A stretch of 6,580 nucleotides of DNA, from the NCBI GenBank assembly GCA_030836705.1, contig JAUPLZ010000269.1, forward strand, positions 1-6,580, given 5' to 3'. Origin of the DNA: Campylobacterota bacterium (GTDB taxonomy: Bacteria; Campylobacterota; Campylobacteria; Campylobacterales; SZUA-545). The position numbers were made by a program, and so were the translations under genes. Positions 1 through 5,289 of the stretch are shown here, piece by piece. Position 1 is the first letter of the stretch, and each line of letters opens with the position of its first letter. The notes under the pieces are model-generated. The model did not search any database and was not told the DNA's origin. It saw only the letters and a list, made by a program, of their open reading frames with translations.

Positions 1-1
1 A

Positions 2-103
2 AAATTACAAAAGGCATCAAGAGTGCCAACTATCAAAGAAGGCAGAAAAAAATTGTTTATTGATCGGCTAGAGAGTGGCATTTGCAGGGTGCTGATGGCT
101 TAA
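2..103 (+). CDS. Possible C-terminal end of an unidentified rightward gene
   Basis: One forward frame is open from the window edge to a TAA at 101-103, giving 33 residues that end in ESGICRVLMA. The stretch is mixed and partly basic (KEGRKK, then FIDRLESG) and would suit the end of a soluble or DNA-binding protein. I do not recognise a family. It would converge on the toxin-antitoxin genes to its right, with only 25 bases between the two stops. Nothing but openness and plausible composition supports it: the other forward frames also stay open for about 20 codons before stopping, so chance is a real alternative. It could equally be the remnant of a mobile element or pseudogene. Confidence 0.25.
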   Translation, partial: KLQKASRVPTIKEGRKKLFIDRLESGICRVLMA

Positions 104-120
104 CTAAACGGCATTGAGCC
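97..120. repeat. Short inverted repeat between convergent genes
   Basis: GGCTTAA at 97-103 can pair with TTGAGCC at 114-120, with one G-U or A-C position in seven and a 10-base loop. It includes the stop codon of the possible rightward gene end and lies just beyond the stop of the 68-residue gene on the other strand. Its position between convergent genes would suit a bidirectional terminator, but neither side has a clean T-run, so the role is uncertain. Confidence 0.3.
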
Positions 121-128
121 TGTCCACA

Positions 129-335
129 TTATTTTGAATTTTCATTTTTCAAATACTCTTCAAATGTGACTTTTTCCTCGTTTCTTGTCGCACTTAAAAG
201 TTTTAAATCTTCAATATCTTCTTTAAAAACTATCTCTAAACCGTCATTTTTAAAATGATTTAGCTGATTTTTGCTTTCGCGCAGAGCATTTACATTGATT
301 TGTTTAGTAATTTTTTTGATTCTTTCATCCGACAT
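129..335 (-). CDS. Small antitoxin-like protein, third gene of the toxin-antitoxin module
   Basis: This encodes a 68-residue, highly charged soluble protein with no signal peptide or membrane segment. The N-terminal half (about residues 1-30) is lysine-rich and probably helical. The C-terminal half, with IEDLKLL at 41-47 followed by RNEEKVTFEEYLKN at 51-64, resembles the toxin-wrapping tails of RelB/Phd-type antitoxins, which often read LEDLxxL then xSFEEyLK. I see no clear N-terminal DNA-binding fold such as an intact Phd or AbrB domain. Its ATG lies 11 bases inside the end of the PIN gene and has only a weak GAG-type ribosome site, so translation is probably coupled to the toxin gene. It may be an accessory antitoxin, or an orphan whose own toxin has been lost to the left. 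The function is inferred from this short resemblance and the context only. Confidence 0.6.
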   Translation of the reverse strand: MSDERIKKITKQINVNALRESKNQLNHFKNDGLEIVFKEDIEDLKLLSATRNEEKVTFEEYLKNENSK

Positions 336-744
336 ACTCTTTTAAAAACTCTTCGCTGTTCATAACTTTTATATCTCTACTTACAAAATTTGCATCGTTT
401 GATATTATCATATCACACTGGTATTTTTTAGCTAAAACATATTGAATGGTATCTTCAAGATCTTTGTAAGCGCTGTCTTCTAGCATTAACATACATGTCT
501 CTTCTATCTCTTTATTTGAAAATTCTATTACTTTTAATGTTTTGTTTATAGCCTGTATATTTTTTAAAATATCATATTTATTTATCTTATTTCCAACATA
601 GTATAAAGTGGTGATGATGTCACAACTTGTAAAAATAGTTCCGTTTTGTATCAGATATCTATATGTGTCAACACTGCTTTTATGAAATTTTCTGCTTGAA
701 TCAAATCTATCGAGAAAAATATTTGCGTCCAAAAATACTTTCAT
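325..744 (-). CDS. PIN-domain toxin (VapC-like ribonuclease)
   Basis: This encodes 139 residues, the usual size of a stand-alone PIN nuclease. It opens with MKVFLDANIFLDRF, the first strand and first catalytic aspartate (D6). The third acidic cluster is KDLEDTIQYVLA (D95, D98), and the last strand ends IISNDANF with D117, followed by the usual C-terminal EEFLKEY. The second acidic site is not obvious: CDIITTLYYV at 41-50 falls where the family often has a threonine- and asparagine-rich TxxYY stretch. PIN toxins are magnesium-dependent ribonucleases that cut tRNA, rRNA or mRNA and are blocked by the cognate antitoxin. The ATG overlaps the TGA of the upstream antitoxin gene (ATGA at 741-744), and no strong ribosome site precedes it, so coupling is likely. 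The PIN family call is firm; the RNA target cannot be read from the sequence. Confidence 0.9.
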   Translation of the reverse strand: MKVFLDANIFLDRFDSSRKFHKSSVDTYRYLIQNGTIFTSCDIITTLYYVGNKINKYDILKNIQAINKTLKVIEFSNKEIEETCMLMLEDSAYKDLEDTIQYVLAKKYQCDMIISNDANFVSRDIKVMNSEEFLKEYVG

Positions 745-980
745 ATTTTAGCTGCCATCTCTGCTTTGATTGATTGAATGCTTTTATCAGCCAATGCACC
801 TGATGGAAACAGAGTCATAGAGTCAAAAGCTTCTATCTTTTCTTGCATAGAAATCTCTTTATATTTCTCTTCTATGATATTTTTTATAACATCCGTTTGG
901 GTGGTACTTTGTCTCTTTGCTATCTCTTGTAAGTGTTTTACAATCTCTTCGTCAAGTAAAAAGTTTTTTCTTATTGTCAT
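741..980 (-). CDS. Ribbon-helix-helix antitoxin (CopG/Arc-like)
   Basis: This encodes 79 residues. A short N-terminal strand (IRKNFLLD, 3-10) is followed by a helix (EEIVKHLQEIAKRQ, 11-24), a turn (STTQT, 25-29) and a second helix (DVIKNIIEEKY, 30-40). This is the layout of a dimeric ribbon-helix-helix DNA-binding domain, in which the strand enters the major groove. The remaining tail (about 41-79), with SMTLFPSGAL in the middle and a helical end, is the expected toxin-binding part. The start ATG has an AGAGG ribosome site five bases upstream. It is the first gene of the module and overlaps the PIN gene by four bases. By analogy with VapBC-type pairs it should neutralise the PIN protein and repress its own promoter at the palindromes directly upstream. 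Confidence 0.88.
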   Translation of the reverse strand: MTIRKNFLLDEEIVKHLQEIAKRQSTTQTDVIKNIIEEKYKEISMQEKIEAFDSMTLFPSGALADKSIQSIKAEMAAKI

Positions 981-985
981 AATAA

Positions 986-1021
986 CCTCTCATTACATAC
1001 AGTTATGTATGTATTATAGCA
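986..1021 (-). promoter_or_regulatory. Promoter and ribosome site of the toxin-antitoxin operon
   Basis: On the minus strand a perfect TATAAT lies at 1018-1013, preceded by TG and one base (1021-1019), which makes an extended -10 element. No good -35 sequence sits 17 bases further up. Transcription should begin near 1006, leaving a leader of about 25 bases with AGAGG (990-986) five bases before the ATG at 980. Confidence 0.7.
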
Positions 1022-1027
1022 TACATA
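994..1027. promoter_or_regulatory. Palindromic operator over the toxin-antitoxin promoter
   Basis: Two perfect inverted repeats share a central half-site. TACATACA (994-1001) mirrors TGTATGTA (1006-1013) across four bases, and TATGTATG (1004-1011) mirrors CATACATA (1020-1027) across eight bases. The second pair brackets the -10 box. Tandem short half-sites of this kind are typical targets of ribbon-helix-helix antitoxins binding as adjacent dimers, so autorepression, probably strengthened by the toxin, is the natural reading. The repeats are seen directly; the binding protein is inferred. Confidence 0.7.
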
Positions 1028-1079
1028 AGAAAATTAAAGGAGAGCTTCTTTTCCACTTCTTTTGACGCCTCTGCCTAGG

Positions 1080-1106
1080 AAAACAAAACCACGCATGAGC
1101 TGGGTT
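1080..1106 (-). terminator. Weak candidate terminator after the phosphatase gene
   Basis: Starting within the TAA of the 758-residue gene, the minus strand has AACC (1106-1103) able to pair with GGTT (1090-1087), with two further G-C pairs inside after two mismatches. It is followed at once by TTTTGTTTT. The stem is short and interrupted, so termination may be inefficient. The toxin-antitoxin operon lies downstream in the same direction. Confidence 0.3.
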
Positions 1107-3381
1107 AATTTTTACACTTCGCGCAAAAGTGAATCAAAGTAAGGTCGTCGTCGGTTATAAACTCTTCTTTTATAACTTTTTCAAAAATTCCTATTTCCTT
1201 CTCTTCCTCGCCTTTTTTTAGATGATAAATAAGCTCTTTCATGCCAAATATTTCAGTCTCCACAAGTCCGTCGCTAAATAAAAAAAGCTCAAAAACTTGC
1301 GGGAGTTCTATTTCGCCGCTAATTGCAGACGGATTGATAGGTAAAAATTTCATAAAAGGAATATTTTTGCACTTATGCTCAATTACTTCAAATGTTTCGC
1401 AGTTTTTTATTACGATTGGGTACATGCCAAACGAGCCGTAACGAAATTTTCTTTTTTGCAAATCCAAATAAACCATCGAGAAACTAAGGCACTCATCATC
1501 AAGCAGATAACTCCTAATGTAGTCTTGATAATCAAAAATAAGTTTTTCAAAATCAAAGTTATTATTTAAAATCATAATATCCAGTGTTCTGTTTATATAA
1601 GCAGCGGACAAAACAGCGGTAACCGAAGCAAGAAGCCCTTTTCCCATACTATCGATAACATACAAAACAGTTCTATTATCATCTATTTTAAAAACACCGT
1701 AAATATCGCCGCTAAGCCTCTCAAGTGGCTTATAAAAAACCTTGCAGCGGTAATTGCTAGAATATTTGTCGCTATCATCATGAATAATAAGTTTTTGCTT
1801 TTCAAATGCCATTGTTTGCTGGGATATTGTGTATTTATTTTTTGTTTGCAAATCCGCAAGCATTATCATGTCGTTGTGCTCTTTTTCTTTTAAGAGTCTA
1901 AACGCCTCTTTTTTATAGAAAATTTGTTTTGCAGAGTGCAATAGGCTTTGTTTTAGCTGGGTTATTTTTACAGGTTTTATTACATATTTATCAACCCCGA
2001 TATCTATGGCTCTTAGGAATTTCTCATCTTGATTGTAGGCAGTCATTATCAAAATAGCCTGCTCTGGATTTATATCTTTTATCTTTTCTGCCATATCAAG
2101 CCCGTTCATGTTTGGCATCTCAATATCTGTTAGAACTATGTCAGGATGCTCCATTTTAAAAATCCCCAAGCCTTCTTCACCGTCGCTTGCAATGTATAGA
2201 TTTTTTACCATTCTTTGTATGATTTTTGAGACTTGAGACCTTATAAAAAGATCATCTTCTACATACAAAATAGACATTTTTCTAAGCATCTCTTCTTCGT
2301 CGTGGTGGTAATCGTGAACTTTTTGAATTTGCAAGTAGTTTATATAAAATGTAACTTTTGAGCCATTCCCTTCATAATAGAGTAGCGAACTCATCATATT
2401 CGCCATTTGAACGCCTCTGCCGTGAAAGATTTCTGTACTTATGTTTTTTTCAGAACAATCATATTCACTATATTCAAAACCCCTGCCTTTGTCATCTATA
2501 GAAATTTTTAAAAGGTTTTGTTCGTATATGATTAATTCGACATCTATTATGCTGTTTTTGCTCTCTTGAAGTTTGTAAATATACTCTTCATAACTGCCGT
2601 TTGCTATTTTTTCTTGTTTTGTTTGACTGTTTACTTCTAAAACCCCGTGCTCAAAGGCATTTAAGATAAGTTCGTTGAATATGGTAAGCGCATTATCGTT
2701 TAAGATTTTTTCATCAGGATATGAGTCGTTTAGTATCTTTTCCAAATCCGCTTCGTAGTTGATTATATCTTCAAGCTGCGCCGAAAGTTTTTGGCTAAAA
2801 GCGAATTTTATCTTATCTTTTAGAGTGTTATTCAAAAGAAAATAGCACAGCTCTAAATCTTCAGCTCTTTTACATAGCGGTCTTATTATATTTTCAAGCT
2901 CACATTTTGAAAAAACCGAGACAGAGCGGTCTTTTAGATAGTTTAACAGCCTTGCGTTTGTTGTAAAAATCATACTTGCTATATCTTTTGATAAAAACCT
3001 AAAAATATGATTTTCTATATCCTCTAAAAAAATATTTTTATTTAGGCTTGCGACCGAGATTTCGTTTTTTTTATTTTTTAAAATAATCGGCGGAGTGTTT
3101 TGAGATATTGCGTGAAATGTCTCTTCGGTATCGATAAATAAGAAAAAAATCTCACTGCTTTTAAGAAGACTGCCAAAATTTAAGACTATCTCTTTTAATA
3201 AAAACTCCAATGACGGCTTATTTTTGTAATTTTTTACAAGAGTTTTTATAGAGTCTAAAAGCTCCTCTTTTTCGCTTAAAACAAAAAAAACAGAACCATC
3301 GCCGAACTCATGTCCAAAGCTTCGAGACTCTTTATTAAGACAGCCACTTTGAATAAAGAGTGAATCCTTATAAATATCCAC
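1105..3381 (-). CDS. Partner-switching regulator: ATPase/kinase, receiver and SpoIIE phosphatase in one protein
   Basis: This encodes a 758-residue cytoplasmic protein with no membrane segments. Residues 1-170 resemble a SpoIIE/PP2C fold without the metal-binding aspartates. Residues about 196-350 are an RsbW/SpoIIAB-type ATPase: N-box NELILNAFEHG (236-246), DKGRG (297-301) and GRGVQMA (321-327). Residues 369-483 are a receiver with acidic E375/D376/D377, phosphoacceptor D419 in LTDIEMP, T447 and K469. A helical linker (about 484-535) leads to a SpoIIE-type phosphatase (about 545-755) that keeps the metal-binding aspartates in SGDIYG (D559), IDSMGKG (D577), FSDGLVE (D704) and DDDLTLI (D745/D746). 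In known systems the kinase domain phosphorylates a STAS protein, the phosphatase reverses this, and receiver phosphorylation shifts the balance. Having both activities in one chain suggests a bifunctional switch acting on the STAS protein encoded just upstream. The start is GTG, nine bases after that gene's TAG, with only a weak AGAG site, so the two are probably co-translated. The cognate sensor kinase is not in the window. Confidence 0.88.
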   Translation of the reverse strand: MDIYKDSLFIQSGCLNKESRSFGHEFGDGSVFFVLSEKEELLDSIKTLVKNYKNKPSLEFLLKEIVLNFGSLLKSSEIFFLFIDTEETFHAISQNTPPIILKNKKNEISVASLNKNIFLEDIENHIFRFLSKDIASMIFTTNARLLNYLKDRSVSVFSKCELENIIRPLCKRAEDLELCYFLLNNTLKDKIKFAFSQKLSAQLEDIINYEADLEKILNDSYPDEKILNDNALTIFNELILNAFEHGVLEVNSQTKQEKIANGSYEEYIYKLQESKNSIIDVELIIYEQNLLKISIDDKGRGFEYSEYDCSEKNISTEIFHGRGVQMANMMSSLLYYEGNGSKVTFYINYLQIQKVHDYHHDEEEMLRKMSILYVEDDLFIRSQVSKIIQRMVKNLYIASDGEEGLGIFKMEHPDIVLTDIEMPNMNGLDMAEKIKDINPEQAILIMTAYNQDEKFLRAIDIGVDKYVIKPVKITQLKQSLLHSAKQIFYKKEAFRLLKEKEHNDMIMLADLQTKNKYTISQQTMAFEKQKLIIHDDSDKYSSNYRCKVFYKPLERLSGDIYGVFKIDDNRTVLYVIDSMGKGLLASVTAVLSAAYINRTLDIMILNNNFDFEKLIFDYQDYIRSYLLDDECLSFSMVYLDLQKRKFRYGSFGMYPIVIKNCETFEVIEHKCKNIPFMKFLPINPSAISGEIELPQVFELFLFSDGLVETEIFGMKELIYHLKKGEEEKEIGIFEKVIKEEFITDDDLTLIHFCAKCKN

Positions 3382-3390
3382 TTTTAAGCT

Positions 3391-3687
3391 CTATATTTTT
3401 TTAATATTTAAAACTTCTATCAAATTAAGGCTTTGGAACAGCTCATAAATTCTAGGGTCGCTAACTTTTATACTTATATTCAAACCGTCACCCTGCTTTT
3501 TTTTAAGTAAAAATCCGATAACAGACGATGTGATTGAGAAAGAATTTACAATATTTATATCCACATTTTTTACATTACCGCAGGAGTTTATAGCATCTTT
3601 TATAGATTGTGAATCGCTTATACTTTTTATAACGCCCTCTATTACAAGCTCACACTGATATTCACTTTTATTTACATTAATATTCAT
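3391..3687 (-). CDS. STAS-like anti-anti-sigma factor
   Basis: This encodes 98 residues starting at the ATG that follows AAGGGG by seven bases (3700-3695). A longer reading from 3729 has no such site and is less likely. The protein has the alternating strand-helix pattern of STAS domains: strands at ECELVI-like 10-19 and NVDINIV (41-47), then SFSITSSVIGFLLK (49-62) in place of the usual DSSGLGVLL loop and helix, then strand NISIKVSD (70-77) and a closing helix YELFQSLNLIEVLNI. The phosphoacceptor would be S54 or S55, with a threonine (T53) where the usual aspartate sits. STAS proteins of this type bind an anti-sigma kinase or another partner when unphosphorylated and let go when phosphorylated. 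Its place directly ahead of a kinase-phosphatase gene makes it the obvious substrate. Which sigma factor or effector it controls cannot be seen here. Confidence 0.75.
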   Translation of the reverse strand: MNINVNKSEYQCELVIEGVIKSISDSQSIKDAINSCGNVKNVDINIVNSFSITSSVIGFLLKKKQGDGLNISIKVSDPRIYELFQSLNLIEVLNIKKI

Positions 3688-3739
3688 ATCTCGACCCCTT
3701 ATTTTTAGTCGCAAACAGTTTACTATCAAAATTATTTAT

Positions 3740-3759
3740 TAAAGCTAAATCAAAACCAT
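3740..3759 (-). promoter_or_regulatory. Possible sigma-54 promoter before the STAS gene
   Basis: The minus strand has GG (3757-3756), ten bases, then GC (3745-3744) followed by TTT. This is the GG-N10-GC spacing required by RpoN. The intervening bases match the TGGCAC-N5-TTGC consensus poorly. The start site would be near 3732, giving a leader of about 45 bases. The short core will occur by chance, so this is only a suggestion. No good sigma-70 -10 box stands out as an alternative. Confidence 0.2.
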
Positions 3760-3776
3760 CATAAAGCTATGGAGTG

Positions 3777-3804
3777 TATAATTGTCCAAAGTTTTATCAA
3801 AGGA
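3777..3804 (+). promoter_or_regulatory. Promoter and ribosome site of the GGDEF-like gene
   Basis: A perfect TATAAT lies at 3777-3782 with no convincing -35 hexamer. The expected transcript begins near 3789. AAAGGA at 3799-3804 stands six bases before the ATG at 3811. An in-frame ATG at 3769 lies upstream of the -10 box and could not be on this transcript, which settles the shorter start. The promoter shares a gap of 123 bases with the divergent STAS gene. Confidence 0.6.
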
Positions 3805-3810
3805 ATAATT

Positions 3811-4197
3811 ATGGGCACTTTGTGCAATTTTAGTGAGCTAAAAAATGTGATAATCCATGACGCTAGCGCATTAGAAAGATACAATACAAAATCATCCGAG
3901 CATACTCTTTCTACTATTTGCTTTAAAAATAAAAGCGAAATAGAGTCTGATTTACTTGCAACAATCATTGCAAAGTCCTCCAGAAAATCTGATGTTCTTT
4001 TAAATGACGGTGAAATTTTTGTTCTAGTTATGCCAGCTACCGACAAAAACGGCGCAAGACATATTTTTGAAGAGATGCACTCTACATGCAAAGATGTAGA
4101 AAAAGTAGATATTCTCTCATATCCCGAAGATGCCTTTACTAGCACGGAATACTATGAGAAAATATCAAAAATTTTAAACAAAATAAAAGGTATTTAA
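3811..4197 (+). CDS. Small protein resembling a degenerate GGDEF domain
   Basis: This encodes 128 residues starting after a good AAAGGA site. The central part can be laid on a diguanylate cyclase domain. SDLLATIIAKSSRKSDVLLNDGEIF-like residues 46-70 match the helix, the R-x-SD element and the strand leading to the signature, with NDGEIF (65-70) where GGDEF would be. VLVMPATDKNGARHIFEEM (71-89) fits the strand and helix that follow. YPED (104-107) and the closing helix match the usual xxPEDg and final helix. The first half, with the metal-binding D-x-D/FKxxND strand, is missing or unrecognisable, so cyclase activity is very unlikely. It may act as a protein- or nucleotide-binding partner. It is divergent from the STAS-kinase/phosphatase pair and is probably part of the same circuit. 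Its stop overlaps the stop of the convergent TRAP gene. The domain assignment rests on reading by eye. Confidence 0.65.
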   Translation: MGTLCNFSELKNVIIHDASALERYNTKSSEHTLSTICFKNKSEIESDLLATIIAKSSRKSDVLLNDGEIFVLVMPATDKNGARHIFEEMHSTCKDVEKVDILSYPEDAFTSTEYYEKISKILNKIKGI

Positions 4198-5261
4198 GAA
4201 TTTCTTACTTTAAAATAAGCAGAGCTTCCCAAATCACTCCAACCTCGGGCGACTTTTAAGAATTGTTGGCAGCTTGCCCACACTTTTTTAAAATCATCGC
4301 TTTTTGCCGATTGCTCTGCCACTACCTCGTCAAAGGCTTTTTTTGCACTTTTTATAATTGGCTCCGGAAAATGTGCTATTTTGACTTTTTTTGTGTTTAT
4401 CTTTTGAAGCGCTTTTGCATTTTCCGCCATAAATTCAAAAATCATATTTGAGTGCATCTGGGCGCTTGCAGCCTCAATGATGGATTGATGTTCTTCGCTT
4501 AAACCGTCCCAAACTTTTTTGTTAAATGTAATTTCTAGCATACTCCCTGGTTCATGCCAGCCGGCATAGTAGTATTTCGCCACTTTATCAAATCCCATTT
4601 TTATGTCGTGAGCGGGCGCTATCCATTCAGTTGCGTCTATTGTCCCTCTTTCAAGAGAAGTGTAAATATCACCTGCCGCCATTAAGACAGGATTGACTCC
4701 TAGCTTGCTCATAACCTCGCCGCCAAGCCCTGGGATTCTCATCTTAAGCCCTTTTAAGTCTTGCAATGATTTTATCTCTTTTTTGAACCATCCGCCCATT
4801 TGCATACCGGTATTTCCGCCCATAAGAGGATAGAGATTGTATTTTGCATAAAGCTCTCTCCAAAGTTCCAATCCTCCTCCGTGAAGCATCCATGCGCCAT
4901 GCTCTTCTGTCGTAAATCCAAAAGGAAATCCGGTAAAAAGTGAAAAAGCTAGATTTTTGCCTTTCCAATAATAAGGACCTGAGTGAAAAGCATCGATATC
5001 GCCTTTGCTGACGGCGTCAAATACAGAAAGTGCTGGAACTAGAGAGTTGGCGGGATAGACTTTTATTTCCAAGCTTCCGCCGCTCATTTTTTTGACATTT
5101 TTTTCAAAATCCTCTATGCCTGTTCCCATGATAGAAAACCTAGCAGGCCAGCTAGTGGCGAGTTTGAGTTTGACTTTTTTGTTGCTCTTTGCCATTAGCG
5201 GCGTCATGCTAGTCGCAGCGCCTGCAATCGCGGTTTTTTTTAGAAAATCTCTTCTTTGCAT
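4194..5261 (-). CDS. TRAP transporter solute-binding protein, 2-oxoacid (TakP-like) group
   Basis: This encodes 355 residues, normal for a DctP-family periplasmic binding protein. The N-terminus QRRDFLKK (2-9) followed by a short hydrophobic stretch is a twin-arginine signal, with likely cleavage after PLMA (residue 24), so the protein is exported folded. The mature part has LKLATSWP, GPYYWKG (95-101), the ligand-clamping arginine in LKMRIPG (R175), IDATEW (208-213) and a GWHEPG segment. Q154, R175, E212 and W213 correspond to the residues that hold sodium and a 2-oxoacid carboxylate in TakP, as I recall that structure. Pyruvate-like or other 2-oxoacids, or lactate, are therefore likely ligands; the exact one is unknown. 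An AGGAG site five bases before the ATG sits within a hairpin filling the gap to the upstream gene. It is last in the arsB operon. The DctQ/DctM membrane subunits are not in the window. Confidence 0.92.
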   Translation of the reverse strand: MQRRDFLKKTAIAGAATSMTPLMAKSNKKVKLKLATSWPARFSIMGTGIEDFEKNVKKMSGGSLEIKVYPANSLVPALSVFDAVSKGDIDAFHSGPYYWKGKNLAFSLFTGFPFGFTTEEHGAWMLHGGGLELWRELYAKYNLYPLMGGNTGMQMGGWFKKEIKSLQDLKGLKMRIPGLGGEVMSKLGVNPVLMAAGDIYTSLERGTIDATEWIAPAHDIKMGFDKVAKYYYAGWHEPGSMLEITFNKKVWDGLSEEHQSIIEAASAQMHSNMIFEFMAENAKALQKINTKKVKIAHFPEPIIKSAKKAFDEVVAEQSAKSDDFKKVWASCQQFLKVARGWSDLGSSAYFKVRNS

Positions 5262-5289
5262 AAATACTCCTAGAACTTTAGAAGTATTT
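5262..5289 (-). promoter_or_regulatory. Intergenic hairpin that covers the TRAP gene ribosome site
   Basis: Read on the minus strand, bases 5289-5279 pair with 5272-5262 over 11 positions (ten Watson-Crick and one U-G) around a six-base loop AAGUUC. The single non-identical position pairs as U-G only in the leftward transcript and would be A-C in the other direction. The 3' arm holds the AGGAG ribosome site (5271-5267) of the gene starting at 5261. It follows the previous stop codon directly and has no T-run, so it is more likely a translation-control or RNA-processing element than a terminator. Confidence 0.6.

Noticed and set aside
1..128. Insertion-sequence end or attachment site at the left edge
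   Set aside because: The edge has a short inverted repeat and a possible gene tail, but no paired terminal repeat, target duplication or recognisable transposase could be seen within the window.
778..1065. Forward open frame across the antitoxin gene and its promoter
   Set aside because: It is the complement of a clear RHH coding region and runs through the operator; its hydrophobic, serine-rich content is typical of antisense frames.
3688..3729. Longer N-terminus for the STAS gene from 3729
   Set aside because: The extension has no ribosome site, and AAGGGG stands correctly spaced before the ATG at 3687.
3769..3810. Longer N-terminus for the GGDEF-like gene from the ATG at 3769
   Set aside because: That ATG lies upstream of the TATAAT at 3777-3782 and has no ribosome site; the ATG at 3811 has AAAGGA six bases ahead.
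3759..4145. Long open frame (128 codons) antisense to the GGDEF-like gene
   Set aside because: It has no ribosome site, low-complexity composition and no recognisable domain. The opposite strand has a promoter, a ribosome site and domain-like sequence.
4744..4968. Second leftward frame inside the TRAP binding protein gene
   Set aside because: It lies in a shifted frame within a well-conserved gene that reads intact throughout, so it is not a frameshift remnant.
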